DNA of 64,000 bases from Romanomermis culicivorax (taxonomy: Eukaryota > Nematoda > Enoplea > Mermithida > Mermithidae): positions 62,001 to 126,000 of the forward strand of contig CAWUHX010000252.1 of assembly GCA_963922205.1 (NCBI GenBank), in the 5' to 3' direction. The position numbers and the translations under genes are program-made. Of this stretch, positions 1 to 11,400 are shown piece after piece; position 1 is the first letter of the stretch; each line of letters starts with the position of its first letter. The notes beneath the pieces are model-generated. The model did no database searches and had not been told where the DNA came from. It worked only from the letters and a program-made list of their open reading frames with translations.

Positions 1-330
1 GAAATTTTTGTCATCAGACAACCCCATAGGGTGGGGTATGAGGGGGGTATTATCCCTACCTAAAGTCCTAAAAACTCATCGCTGAGTGCCTAATTTTGAG
101 GCAAAATGAAGTATTTAGTGGACATTTAGCTACACTACACCGCAAATTTTCAAATTTACCCCTACCTGAAAAATCTGACCTTGGGGACCTCTGATTGTCA
201 TTCATATAACATCTTCCTCCCTATTATTTCTCATTTTCTTTCATCATCTTCCTGATCAATGTTGAGTGGTCAAATCAGCTGGGGGTCATCAAGAATCTGC
301 TGCGGGTCAATCCAAATCTGATCGGGGTCC
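1..330. repeat. Dispersed repeat fragment
   Basis: This stretch contains a G-rich start, then CCCTACCTGAAAAATC-type segments and a TTCCTCC-rich tail. The same order of motifs recurs at about 4,985-5,220 inside the MITE at 4,580-6,052. No ORF of interest was found. It is called a degenerate interspersed repeat because of that second copy; its ends are not defined. Confidence 0.4.
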
Positions 331-1224
331 AGAGCTCCTTTTGTGCATGTATGCTTGTACCAATATTCATTTTGACCAAAATTACAATCTATTCATAATA
401 AGGTGATGTACTTTAAAGCACTATAGCTCAATAAAAGATACATTATTTACTTTTTATATGGCTCATTGAAGTTCATATCGTTGCTCTTTAAGTTCAAAAA
501 AATTTGGAGTTCGGCCTGAAACTATTTGGGTCACTTAGGTCAAGGTGTGCAAAATTTTAACACGTACATCTTTAAATTTTTGCGTTCTTTTGTTCAAAAA
601 AAATTTAACAAACAATTTTTTGTCGTGAATATGACAAATAATGATGTACAAAACTTGTTCTATCATTCAAAGAAACCCCGAACAAAATATGATACAAATT
701 GACAGAAATGTATGTGAAAATGCAACATCAACTATTTTTGGTTTTACGCAAATTTTCGCAAAACATCGTAAAAAATGATTTTTGTGTAAAATGATTGTTA
801 TCATGGTAATCAACGTCAAAAACTGAACAATATTATGTAAAACTCAGGGCAACTTTTCTAACTTATCGGACCTCGCGGTGATCCTTACAGAAAGTGACTT
901 TTGACTATGATCTAGTTTTTTTTCGAAATGAGCCTCGGCACGCAGAAGGATGTTCATGCGAATAATAAACAACCCGCGTACGAGTTGACTGTAGCAGTTA
1001 GGCGAATAAACTGAGAAAAAAAATTCGGCCTACGAGGCTCATTTGAAAATAAATAGACCATGGCCGTGGCCAGGAATTTTTTATGATGCGGCGGATCGAG
1101 CAAAAAAAGATCAGCTACAAAGAAGTTCACTAAAAATCTGTGAGAAAGTATGAAAATATTTTGCATTCTGATGTGTCAGGAGTCCATAACCTGCTCGGAA
1201 GCGTATTGACGATAGATTTCTCTT
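331..1224. other. Gene-free AT-rich stretch
   Basis: No recognisable gene, tRNA or clear repeat boundary was seen. The only ORFs are short and low in complexity. Part of the downstream NUDT gene could lie here in exons that were not recognised. Confidence 0.4.
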
Positions 1225-1800
1225 GAATCCATCTGCTACTAACATTTCTGCGATTCTGATTGGAATAGTATTTTAACAATTTCTTATTCCGATGCGGAGC
1301 ACTGGGAAATTTTCTGGGTTTTTACATTCTAAAAGGCTGGAAAATGAATCCTCATAACAATAAAAAATAAATTGAAACCAAGCTAATGGGTTGTAATATC
1401 TTTCTTATTCCGGAGCGTAGCGTCGAGAATTTTCGGATTTTTGTGTTCAAACACGCTGGAAAATGAACGTTCGCAAAAATTCTTCCTGGATGAAAGCTCT
1501 AAATTTACAGTCTTAGAATGCTCTTTTAATCGTTTTAAATGTGATAGTTCACGTTTCAAAACAATGGAAAACTCCAAGCGAGACTAGAGAAAAAATTGTA
1601 GATTGATGAAAAATCCCAATTATCGGCAGGATATTGACTTTTAAATAATAAAAAAAGAGATGAGGTAATTCAGTTGATAGAAACTGCTGAAAGTTAATTA
1701 GTAAGTGGGAATGCATATGCTAACCGCCGCGCCTACTAGAAAACACTGACTATTATATTCACGACCGGCGCGAAGCACCGGAAAATTTTTAGATTTTTTT
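1225..1800 (+). repeat. Degenerate copy of repeat family X
   Basis: The order of motifs matches the intact family X copy at 20,122-21,139: an ATTTCTGTGGTTCCGAT-like block, an ACGCTGGAAAATGAA-like block, a TGCTAACGGCCGCGCCTGA-like block and the GC palindrome CCGGCGCGAAGCACCGG (about 1,765-1,781). Both ends are truncated, so no target duplication could be assigned. Confidence 0.55.
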
Positions 1801-3012
1801 AGTGATGAACACGAAATTGACATACTGATGATGATTTTGAAAAAAATTACAAAGTCCCAACGGAGGGCATCGTCCCAGTCCCCCTAAATACTACTTTGAA
1901 GTAGACTATAATCGTATTATGAGTTCAAGATGTCAAGTAGATAGAAAAAATTTCGAAATACGAATTTCGAATACACTTTCGAAACTATACCTGCTTCGCA
2001 AAATCCAGCTACTGCTGTATAAACTCCGGGAACCTGCCTAGGTTGTCGAACAAGCAGTAAATTAGAATTTTGAAAATCCGATATCAATGTAATTGCGACG
2101 GGCGATATCTGAAAAACGCACTGAAAAATTACCCACAGTTTCCACTGAGATGTTCACACCTCCTCAGTTTGAATTCTCATTGTCTGACAATGGTATGTTT
2201 TTATATTTACTTGCTACAAAATATCAACAACTTTCGGCGTATCTAAGAAAGGTGCTTCCTCAAATTTGCCGCTTCTGAAGTTTTAAAAAATGAATTATCA
2301 AGGCAGAAGCGTCAATTTTTACCACTAACTTTATAGAATCTAATCGCTTTTAAAACACATCTTCTGGCGTTAATAGTCAAATGTAGAGAGAATATTTATG
2401 TTGAGAAGTGTGTTGTTAAAGAATTTTCTATCAAAAGTGAAAATAAAAGTGAATATAGAAAAATTGACATCTAATGTCAAGTCAGATAGGGATGAATAAA
2501 TTACAGTACGCAGTTGTCCTTGTTTGTAGTGGAACAATCAACCTCGTTACTAAAGGGGAAAAGGAACCAACAGAGAATTTTTATTCCTAAAAAGCTCAAC
2601 GTATTCAGAAGTTATCAACGTTTTATCTGACGATTACATTTTTTCTCGTATGGCTTTTAGGTTATCCTCCTGAGCTCAGATTTTTTATTGAGCCTATATT
2701 TTGTTTCCGTTTGAAGGACTGATATAGTCTATTTGTTTTCAAATCCCGGACCTAAACAAAACACAACGAAATTCGTATATTCGAAAATAGCGGGACGCAT
2801 TTAGATAGCATTTTAGAAATTTTTTCCTCATGATTGCGAGACGAGAGCCCTTGATAATAACTTTTTTGACAACGCTGAGATCGGGGCAGTGACAAGCCAC
2901 TCTGTAATGGGGCTGCGATTGCTAAATTTATCCTTGTTGGGTCTGCCATTTCAAAATAAATGGACAATAGTCATTTCCAAAAATAGTGGGCTATTCTAAG
3001 CAAACAACTCAC
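1801..3012. other. No gene recognised; possible intron of the NUDT gene
   Basis: If the NUDT-like gene continues leftward, this stretch is intronic. The minus strand near 2,750-2,970 was examined for a Nudix box and no frame gave the expected G-x5-E-x7-RE-x2-EE-x-G signature. No other gene was seen. Confidence 0.35.
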
Positions 3013-4410
3013 CGTCGGATAAAATACTTGTCTACACGATTTACACTCTGCCTGAGACTTTGACGATTTGACATCCAATGCTGAAGCACATTTTGGGCAA
3101 AATTTAAAAACACTGGACCATCGAAGTAAAGCCTGAGCCTAAATTTGTTAATTCTTCAAGCAATATATGTATTAAAATAACGTACATAAGCAGAGACTAT
3201 TTCCTCATAAGTTTCCCGATCCTATACAATTTTTAACAATTCAGATGATTAATTCAAATGATTTGTTTTACTACGGATAAATTTTTATTAACTTTTGATT
3301 TTGTGGTTAAAGCAGAAAATTTGAATGCCTGACTTGTTTTAATATCTAAAATGGTTATCAAGAGTCAGTAAGTTCGATGAATTAAGACTGTTTTTTTTAT
3401 AAAATGCTTGTAATTGCGAAATGAAGAAGTACAAGCCGGAAAATTGTTTGCACGAGGCTTTTATTGCAGAATTTTTTACTCCATAAATTATTAAAGGCTA
3501 ACTGAGTAGGCTCACGAATTTCCAGTTCTGCATGACATATGGTTCAAAAAGAAGTTGAGAAAATTGCTTTCCACTTATATTACAAGCTTTCCAACAAAAA
3601 CAGACTGTAGGTGTTGATTTGTGATTAAAGATAATTTTTAGAATCAAAAAGCTAGAAAATTTCCGCTCAATTTTTGAAACTTTCGGGACAATTGATATCA
3701 CGAGCAATCATACAAATGTAAACAAAATACATATTACCTTTGCCATCAAAGTCGATACCGCACTATTCTTTATTAGGAAATAAGCCCGCCTTAAATCCAT
3801 GAATTCCCCTTTTAAGTTAGAAGCTAAAAATTTCGCCGCGTCGATGTCGGATTTCGACGTCTTTCGTTGATTTCTACTTCGTAAACTCAACGCTATGATA
3901 GGCACAAATTCTTCATTAGCATCGTTTTGACCTTGCAAAGGAGAGACGTCCAAAAGGGCGATGTTTTCATTAGAAACTGAGAAACCTTGATCGGCGGCTA
4001 AACATTTAATTTCTGAAAAAAATAGTACGTGTTTTCATCAAATTCGTCTGCTTCGCACTTGAATTTACATATTCATGCGTAATGTAAACTTTTGGTAAGG
4101 TAAACTAACCTGCATAAGGAACCATCTTTAGAGTATGATCCAAATGTATACGTTTTCTATCTTTCGCATTCCCTGAGTTCTTCTGATCTCGAATATCTGC
4201 TATTAATGGTTGTCGATCGTAAAATACAACGGCTCGGGCTCTTTTCAACTCTGCTTTAAATGCTGAATCGTTATTTTGCAAAACATGCAAAGCCCTATAT
4301 TTTTCGACCAAATTTTCGACCCCGTTGTTATTACTCAAAACATGGTATTCTTGGATATTCCATCCCAAACCGCACCTTATCGTACGGATAAGTCTAAAAT
4401 TACTGTTCAT
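3013..4410 (-). CDS. NUDT13/NUDT12-like NADH pyrophosphatase, 5' exons only
   Basis: Exons read 4410-4110, 4012-3738 and 3138-3013, joined in frame by GT-AG introns, giving 234 residues. Exon 3 encodes a zinc ribbon, FCPKCASALDV followed by CKSCRQVFYPT. This is the four-cysteine zf-NADH-PPase motif that precedes the Nudix fold in the NudC/NUDT12/NUDT13 family. Exon 2 carries the LLDVSPLQGQ and FVPIIALSL strands typical of the NUDIX-like N-terminal domain. Family members hydrolyse NAD(H)-type dinucleotides, and some de-cap NAD-capped RNA. The catalytic Nudix box was not found to the left, so the gene is either cut by the window edge or continues in unrecognised exons. TTTCTAG sits directly before the start ATG. 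NUDT13 is slightly favoured over NUDT12 because no ankyrin repeats are seen. Confidence 0.8.
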
Positions 4411-4579
4411 CTAGAAATTGAACCATTTTCCTAAAAAACTCAGAAAGTAATACGTGAAAGCGGAACTTAAAAATACAGTGAGGTAAAAATTGGTTTGTAA
4501 ACGCTAATAGTAAACAAGAATGTGTAAAAAATAATAATTTATTCAATTTTTTAAACGACGTTTTAATTTAAAACTTTAA

Positions 4580-6052
4580 GGGCGGTATGCGTAAAGGCGA
4601 TTTAGCGTTAAGTCGTGTTAAAGTAGACTATTTTAACACGTTTTAACGTTAGTCGGTATGCATAAAGGCGAGTTAGCGCTCATGTGTGTCAGGTTAACTC
4701 GAGGTTTTAATGCTGCCACCTAGGAAGATTAAAGCCGAGTTCTTGTTTTTAAATTAAGGTCCTTACTGTTACAGTCAATCTAGAAAAAGGTCGTCCCCGT
4801 TTGCAGATTTCATCATTTGTATGTGCATATTGTTTTTTTCCGAGGCCTGTTTGTAAAAAATGGACTATAGTCAGTTGATATATAAAGGTATAAACAGTTT
4901 CTCCATCCATTTCTCAAAAAAAGGAATTTGACACAAAAAAACTTCTCTAGGAAACTTCGCGGTTGCTGGCGTTTGATAAACATAAGGGGTAGGGGGTAGA
5001 ACTTCAGACCTGGAGCCCTAAATACCCCTGCCTGAACTTTTAAAAATGGAAAGAAAGGTCATTTACCCATACCTGAAAAATCAGGTTTTTTGCCAAATTA
5101 TTTTTTAAAGGCCATTTTTACACCCTCACATAACTTCTTCACAGAATTTCTTCTTCTATATCCTCCCACCTGAAAAATGTTGACCGATCATTTCTGGCGC
5201 CGACCAGGAAATATTTAAAAGAATTTTTTGTTGGTGATATGGCTGCAAGTGCCAAGTCAGAGATGATTAAGAATTAATTAAGAAAAATATCCTCCTTATA
5301 AAATGGCTCTTGGACGGCCCGATAATTGAGCTTTGAGAATTAGCTATCAATCCAGATGAAATTTTCATCGAATTATAAACTTGGCTTATGCTAGTTCAAG
5401 TTAAAAGTACTTTTCATCATCTTTTTCCCCATGTGATTTTTGCATATCTTAAAAAGTAGGATTCAGTTTTCACGGAAAACTCTCGTTCTATTGCAGAAAT
5501 TATTTTTCAAACGACATTGTAGTCAAAATACCTCACTAAATATGTGATATTTTGGAACCAGACTGGAATAACGCCGAAACGAAAAATGAATCAGACAGCA
5601 GAAAAAATTCAAAAATTTCTTATATGTAGTAAAACAATACATGCTATATTTAAGAAATAAAATTTAATAAAAAATAAAAATTGAAAAATAAAATTTGCAC
5701 AATTCATCAAACTTTCAAACTTTATGCCGCTGAATCAATAATTATTTTTGTACGGACACGCAAAAGCATCGATAAAAATCGGAATATTCAATTTTGAACC
5801 AAAATTTGACTGCGAAATTCAGGTTGTGTGAATGAAATGCCTGTTTTTATTTCTTTAACAGGAAATTAACACGAGCAAAGCGATTTTAAGTGGTGTTAAA
5901 ATATTCAATATGAGTTTAACGCACGCGGCGCTTAACTCGCCGATATGCATACGAGTTAAATTTAAGCGGTGTTAACGATTTAACACGACTTAACTAACAC
6001 GTGTCAACGATTTAACACGTGTTAAAGTTAGCGACCTTTGTGCATACGGCCC
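4580..6052. mobile_element. PIF/Harbinger-like MITE with iterated ends
   Basis: The termini are GGGCGGTATGCGTAAAGGCG and, inverted, GGGCCGTATGCACAAAGG. Each is flanked by TAA (4577-4579 and 6053-6055), the 3-bp target duplication typical of PIF/Harbinger. Both ends carry repeated TTAACACG or CGTGTTAA palindromic units over about 130-190 bp. The middle contains a fragment resembling the repeat at 1-330. No transposase ORF was seen, so it is non-autonomous. It sits in the short gap between ABHD10 and the NUDT gene. Confidence 0.8.
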
Positions 6053-6086
6053 TAAAAATCGATTTCTACATCTTTTAAAATGTTGT

Positions 6087-8157
6087 TCAAAAACACGAAC
6101 TTCTCATATCTATAATTTCGACCAAGGAATCTAAATGCTGATATATAATTTTTAGGTCGTCTTCTCCAGACATCCTATGATCGTCCGATTTGATCAAATG
6201 AACCTGTATATTAGGAGACGTCATTTTCGATATCAAGTCCACCGAAACTTGATAAGGTGCGTAAGGATCGCCAGTTGCGTGAATTATACGGACGGGGCAA
6301 TTGATTTCGATTTTCGACTTATGCAGTAAGTGCAAAGGTTGACTTTCGGAGAAAAATCGTTTGTTAAGTGGAATAGGGCCGAACGGACCGTCGATAAGGA
6401 TAATTTTTCCATTTTCGAATTCTTCATTCCGCTTTAAACATAAGATATGAGGAATATAAAAAATGGAAAATTAAATAAAAAGTAGAAATCAAAGAAGAGA
6501 AAATGAAAAAATATGCTTCAGCTTTCTTCTGTCGCTTAACAAATTAAAATAATATTATGACAGGAAACATTGTGTCATGGGTCCATAGCAATAACGCATA
6601 TTTTCTGAAAAGCATTCAATTCAGAATGGAAAGTTCAATTTAATGAAACACAACTGGTGTTTTTGTTCAGCAAACTAAAATTCAAATAGATAAAGGAGAT
6701 TCAATTTGCAAGGAGGCCAGTTCTTATTTTCATCACTGAAGCAATCGCAGTTGATTTCGTCAATTCATTAATATTGTCAAACGTTGGCATAAATTTAGTT
6801 ATTTCAACTCAACTCAAAACTTAATTTATTTGCAGATTGTTCGCCAGAAGAGAATTTGCATTTCATTTTCCAACCACATCCGCATGCTTTTACGACTGAT
6901 TTATTGAAATCTTTTGATGCCAGTACATTCAGCACGGATCAATGGAAGAAGTTTTATCTTGTTAGAAAATCCAATTTATTGTTTCGCTCACTAATTTCCG
7001 AATGCCGCATCAAATAATATGAAACTGTTTCCGAAAGCTATTCTACTCAACAACTATCTCTGTCATATAAATAAATACATGGGTCGAGCACACCCATAAA
7101 TTTTTTTGTATATGTATAAGTACTGCTAACTTCAGGAGAAATTACATTGATAAGTTTTCTCATACGTTATAAGACGAAAAACAAAACTGGGCGCCAATTC
7201 AAAAAATACAGTTAATCGTACTTGAAAGAATCTATTTTCGATCGAAAAAGTCGCTTTAGCGATGGTCAGTGAAGTATAAATTATATTAAAGAACGCTTAA
7301 TAATGTTCACAACTCTTGTGATAAGTAGCTCAGACGTTTCAGATTTCGTGAGTCGTCGTTCTAACATGGATAGCACCAAAGAAAAGGTAAGGAATGCAAT
7401 TTTTACCATTTCGATCTCACAACGAATCATACATGAGCTTACCTCTCTAGGAACCAGATGTCGGAATCGAGGAAAAAAATCCACACCCGGAGCAACGAGC
7501 AGAAGTCCGGCAACTTTCTCGGGTCGATACAAAGCGGCTAAAAGGGCCAACCAACCGCCCATACTCGACCCTATTACGATCTGAAAAATAAAGCTAGAGA
7601 GCAGACATGTTGACAATTAGATTTTGAAAAATCGACTTGGAAACGCTACATATTCCCTCTTTTTAGAATGAACATTACAAACTGTGGGGTTTGTTCAATG
7701 AAAGAAGATATTCATTTCAGAGTAATATTACTGTACCGTAACTAATTCAAAACTCTTAAACAATGTTAGCTTCCTTGTGATGCATATGAATTGGACAACT
7801 TGGAGCAAATCGAAACCCTCTTCACGTAGAAAAAAAGCTCACTTGCGGCCCTTCGGTCAGCTCGTCTAAAACCGTCAAAACATCGGTGTACCATTGCGCG
7901 AAACTATACTTTGGTTCAATAGATACATCCGTCGATTCACCGACGTCCGTATAATCGAAGCGTAAGTAATTCATACCTTTCTGAGTGAAATATTCGCCCA
8001 GTCTCTCTGCCTTCTTAGCTCGCATCACTGACATGAAGCCCGTACAGAAAACAGCGCCTCGATGAGCTCGATTGGCGTCATTGCCAACCAAAATGCTATT
8101 TTTTAAGTAAGCTAACGGCGGCAGACCATTCCGTATTAGTTTACGAGTTGTGGCCAT
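6087..8157 (-). CDS. ABHD10: ABHD10 alpha/beta hydrolase (265 aa, complete)
   Basis: Three exons, 8157-7843, 7580-7443 and 6431-6087, join in phase 0 to give 265 residues. Human ABHD10 is a somewhat longer mitochondrial serine hydrolase, described as an acyl-protein thioesterase and as an acyl-glucuronide esterase. The nucleophile elbow GSSMGGW places Ser111, GPQ precedes it, and the distal acid and base appear as HATGDPYAP (Asp206) and SDDHRM (His236), so the catalytic triad is complete. RFDYTDVGES matches the conserved segment upstream. The basic N-terminus could be a mitochondrial targeting peptide. It starts 252 bp after the MFAP1 stop on the same strand, which suggests co-transcription. 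A start 14 codons upstream is possible; this ATG follows an AG acceptor-like site (TTTATAG) by 5 nt. Confidence 0.9.
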
Positions 8158-8355
8158 ACTATCTATAAATATAACAAAATAGACTTCAATGGAACCCACG
8201 ACACAAAATTAAAAACCAAGTGATTTTTTTCTGTTCTCAGCATGCAAACTTTGGCCTTATATCAACATCTATAAAGTAATTAGGAAGAAAGTCATGGTTC
8301 AGTCCGCGAACTTCACAAATTTGGAAAAATGTTTATTAACTCTTCTTTACAAATC

Positions 8356-8361
8356 TTTATT
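8356..8361 (-). terminator. Polyadenylation signal AATAAA of MFAP1
   Basis: AATAAA on the minus strand lies about 48 nt beyond the MFAP1 stop codon and 200 nt before the ABHD10 start. This is consistent with 3' processing between two adjacent genes. Confidence 0.6.
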
Positions 8362-8408
8362 TACAGGCGCGAATTTTCCTTATGTTGCTTATTTCCTGTT
8401 TTCAATTC

Positions 8409-11400
8409 TCATTTCTTCCGTCTTTTCATGGCGGGACGTTCAAAAACATCTTTCATAGCAGCGCCGTGCTTTTGGAAAAATTTTATATTCTGAGCAGAAT
8501 CTGCGTGCCAAGCCGACTGAAAATCAGTCGTATCTTCAGATACTAAGTGAGTCCATTTTGTGCGTCCCGCTTTACCGAAATCTTTGACCTGAAATTTATA
8601 CAGCATAACTTCCTAAAATATTTTTTTCCAATGTTTCTAGTACGTACCTGCATTATTTTCGGCAGCACTGATTTATCAAAATGATCTTCCAAAGTAGCTT
8701 CAGCAAAATTTCTCTTGTAAACTTCGTCTTCTTCGTCCAAATAATAGACACCACGGTGGTAATATTTTTGTAGAAATTTGTATTTCCCTTTTTGTTGCTA
8801 AAAATAAGAATTTTGTCTCCCTTGATAACAAAAGATTGCTACGAAAGACCGACCTTATTAATTACGACTTTTGGATTCGCTCTCAAATATGCGCGTCTTT
8901 CATCTTCCGTCATGCTATGAACTTTCGCGATTTCGGCTTTTTCTTTCTCCACCCTGTCGAAAAAAGAAAACTTTAACTGACTGCTTTGCTAATAATATGA
9001 ATCGAAAGAATCATCTGAAGGCCTCAAAAACAGTTTTACAAGTATACTGTTACATCATGATACCATGAGAACTATCTCAGCATTGCAAAAAAATCAGTCC
9101 AAACTGTTTTGAAATTTTCGAAAAGCTACAGGCATTCCTATTTTCGATCACTTCAGAATATAAAGCGCAACAGAATATAAATTATGCATTTTGTCGTTTA
9201 TTCTAATTTATTACTGTTCTTTTTCTTCTTTAGCACGTTTAATGCGCTTCAATTCCCTAACTTTCCAAGCTTCGTAGGCTAATTCTTCGTTTTCATCATC
9301 GGTCAACACGGAATTTAAGTCCACATAATCGTCGTCCTGCTTTTTGCGTTCTATTTCCATTTCTAGTTTTACTAGACTTTCGACCAACTGACACAAAACG
9401 ACATTCAATTATCTGTAAGGAAATGTTTTGGTTTCTCACTTTAGCAGATTGCCGTTTACGTTCTTCCGCTTCGTACTTTTTACGAAGTTCTCTTTCTCGT
9501 TGTTTTTGTTGTTCTTTTTCATTGTCGGTTAAAGTGACTCTATCTTTCCTTAAAAATGGTTAGATCAGCTACACAACGAAACAAATAGTTCTACCTTATG
9601 ATTTAAATCATGGATTAATGTTGCCTGATGACAATAAGCAGAAAACTGCTGATTGAAAAAATGTAAGCTCTGGTGCCTAAATTTTTTTGGCTCATGAAAA
9701 TATGATCTCACTTTTTAACAAAGACTGGTTTTAGTCTATGAAGCTCGTCATCTTCAGATTCACTTTCTTCATATTCGGTTTCTTCATCCTCGTATTCTTC
9801 GTCTTCGCTTTCATCTGCTTTTACCATAAGTTCCTGAAAATAAGGACAACGTTTGATTTTCGATGATCACTTATGTGATTTGACACTAAATTTTACTTCT
9901 TTTTCTTTGGCGGCCAATTTCGCCCGTATGAGTGCTCTGCGACGTTCCATCTCCTCAAAATTGATAACTTATCGATGAATGGAGATTACTACTTCTCACA
10001 AATATATCGAAAAGTAATGAAGTCTCGGTATCATGCTTTTTGCTGGTAACAATTTGATTCCATAATGCTATAGCATGCAACGTAAAATTTTTGTGGTTTA
10101 AGCGTAGATGTAGGATATCTGATAGTCATCTATTTCAAGAAACAATATTTTAAAAAAATTGCCTAAATTTTTACTGTTAAATTCTCTGTAAGCTTCCTGA
10201 TACAGGGTTTCCAATCCATTTGATTGACCATTTTTCGGATGATTATAATTCTCTTCAAGAGCTTGAATTATACTTTCACGTCTTTTGGGGAAAACTTTCT
10301 CGCAAGAGAGCAACTTAAATCGGAGAATCATAATGAAAATTCCCAAAAATTTGATGATGGACGTATATATTTTCTTCAACTATTTTTAAATCTCAGCAGA
10401 TTTTTTTTCAACATAGTTCGTGCGAGCATAATTCTTCTAAAATAATAATATCGCATGTTTCCGCGAGCAAACAGGTTGTCGGCTCTGTTTTATGCCGATA
10501 CCGATACTCTGAGTACCGGCGCCGGTACTCGAGACATCAATTAACAAAAGTATGGCTAGATGACTTGTTTACGAAAATGTATGCATTCAAAATTTGAGAA
10601 ATATCATTGTATTTTGAAAAACACTAAACCATGTTTTTTCTGGAAGAACTGAATTCAAATTACTTCAGTTTGGAAATATCACCAACTAGATTTACGAAAA
10701 TCCGCTGCTATTAAATGAACAAAAAAACTTTCACGGGAAGGGCAACGGTTTACTTCTTCGGACAAATCATCTTCTTCCGCTTCGTCGCTGGATTCAGCCG
10801 CTCGTCGTCTATCTCTAGTGCTGGGAGAAGATGCGGCCTCTTCCTTTTTGACGGCAGCCGCCCCACGTTCGAGTATTTCCGGTTCCACTACATAACGTCG
10901 GCGAGATCTGAAAAGCGAAAATATAAACGGAAAGCCGAGGTTTTGACTCAAATAGAAAAAAATAACTAGGAAATGTCACATAAGAAAGTTTCTAGCTGCA
11001 TACACTGATTTGTAGAAAAGTTATCTCGCTCCGACACATTAGAAATCTGCATTTGCCAAGAAAACCTGGAACCGAGAAAAATGATAAGTTGTCTTCAATA
11101 AATTGACTGTGCTGTAAGTCTGTGCATGTATTTAATACAGGGTTCCTACCATACATGTAACGGAGCCCCGAGGTCTAGGAGAGGTTGGAAGACTTTTTTG
11201 GGCCGGGGGTCAGTAATTCCCAGAATTTTGGGGGGAGGGATCCCTCAAGGGGAAAGAACGATTTTTTTCACGAAAAAAGTCCGAAAAATAGTTCAAAAAA
11301 TAGTAATTTTTTTCTATAAAGACCGAAAAAAATATTTTCATGGCGCGAAGCACCCAGAAAATTCACATTTCTGACCATTTCTTGTTCAAAAATGACATTT

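Noticed and set aside
2752..2967. Possible fourth NUDT exon
   Set aside because: An AG acceptor is present near 2,998, but the in-phase frame stops after 14 codons and no Nudix motif appears in any frame.
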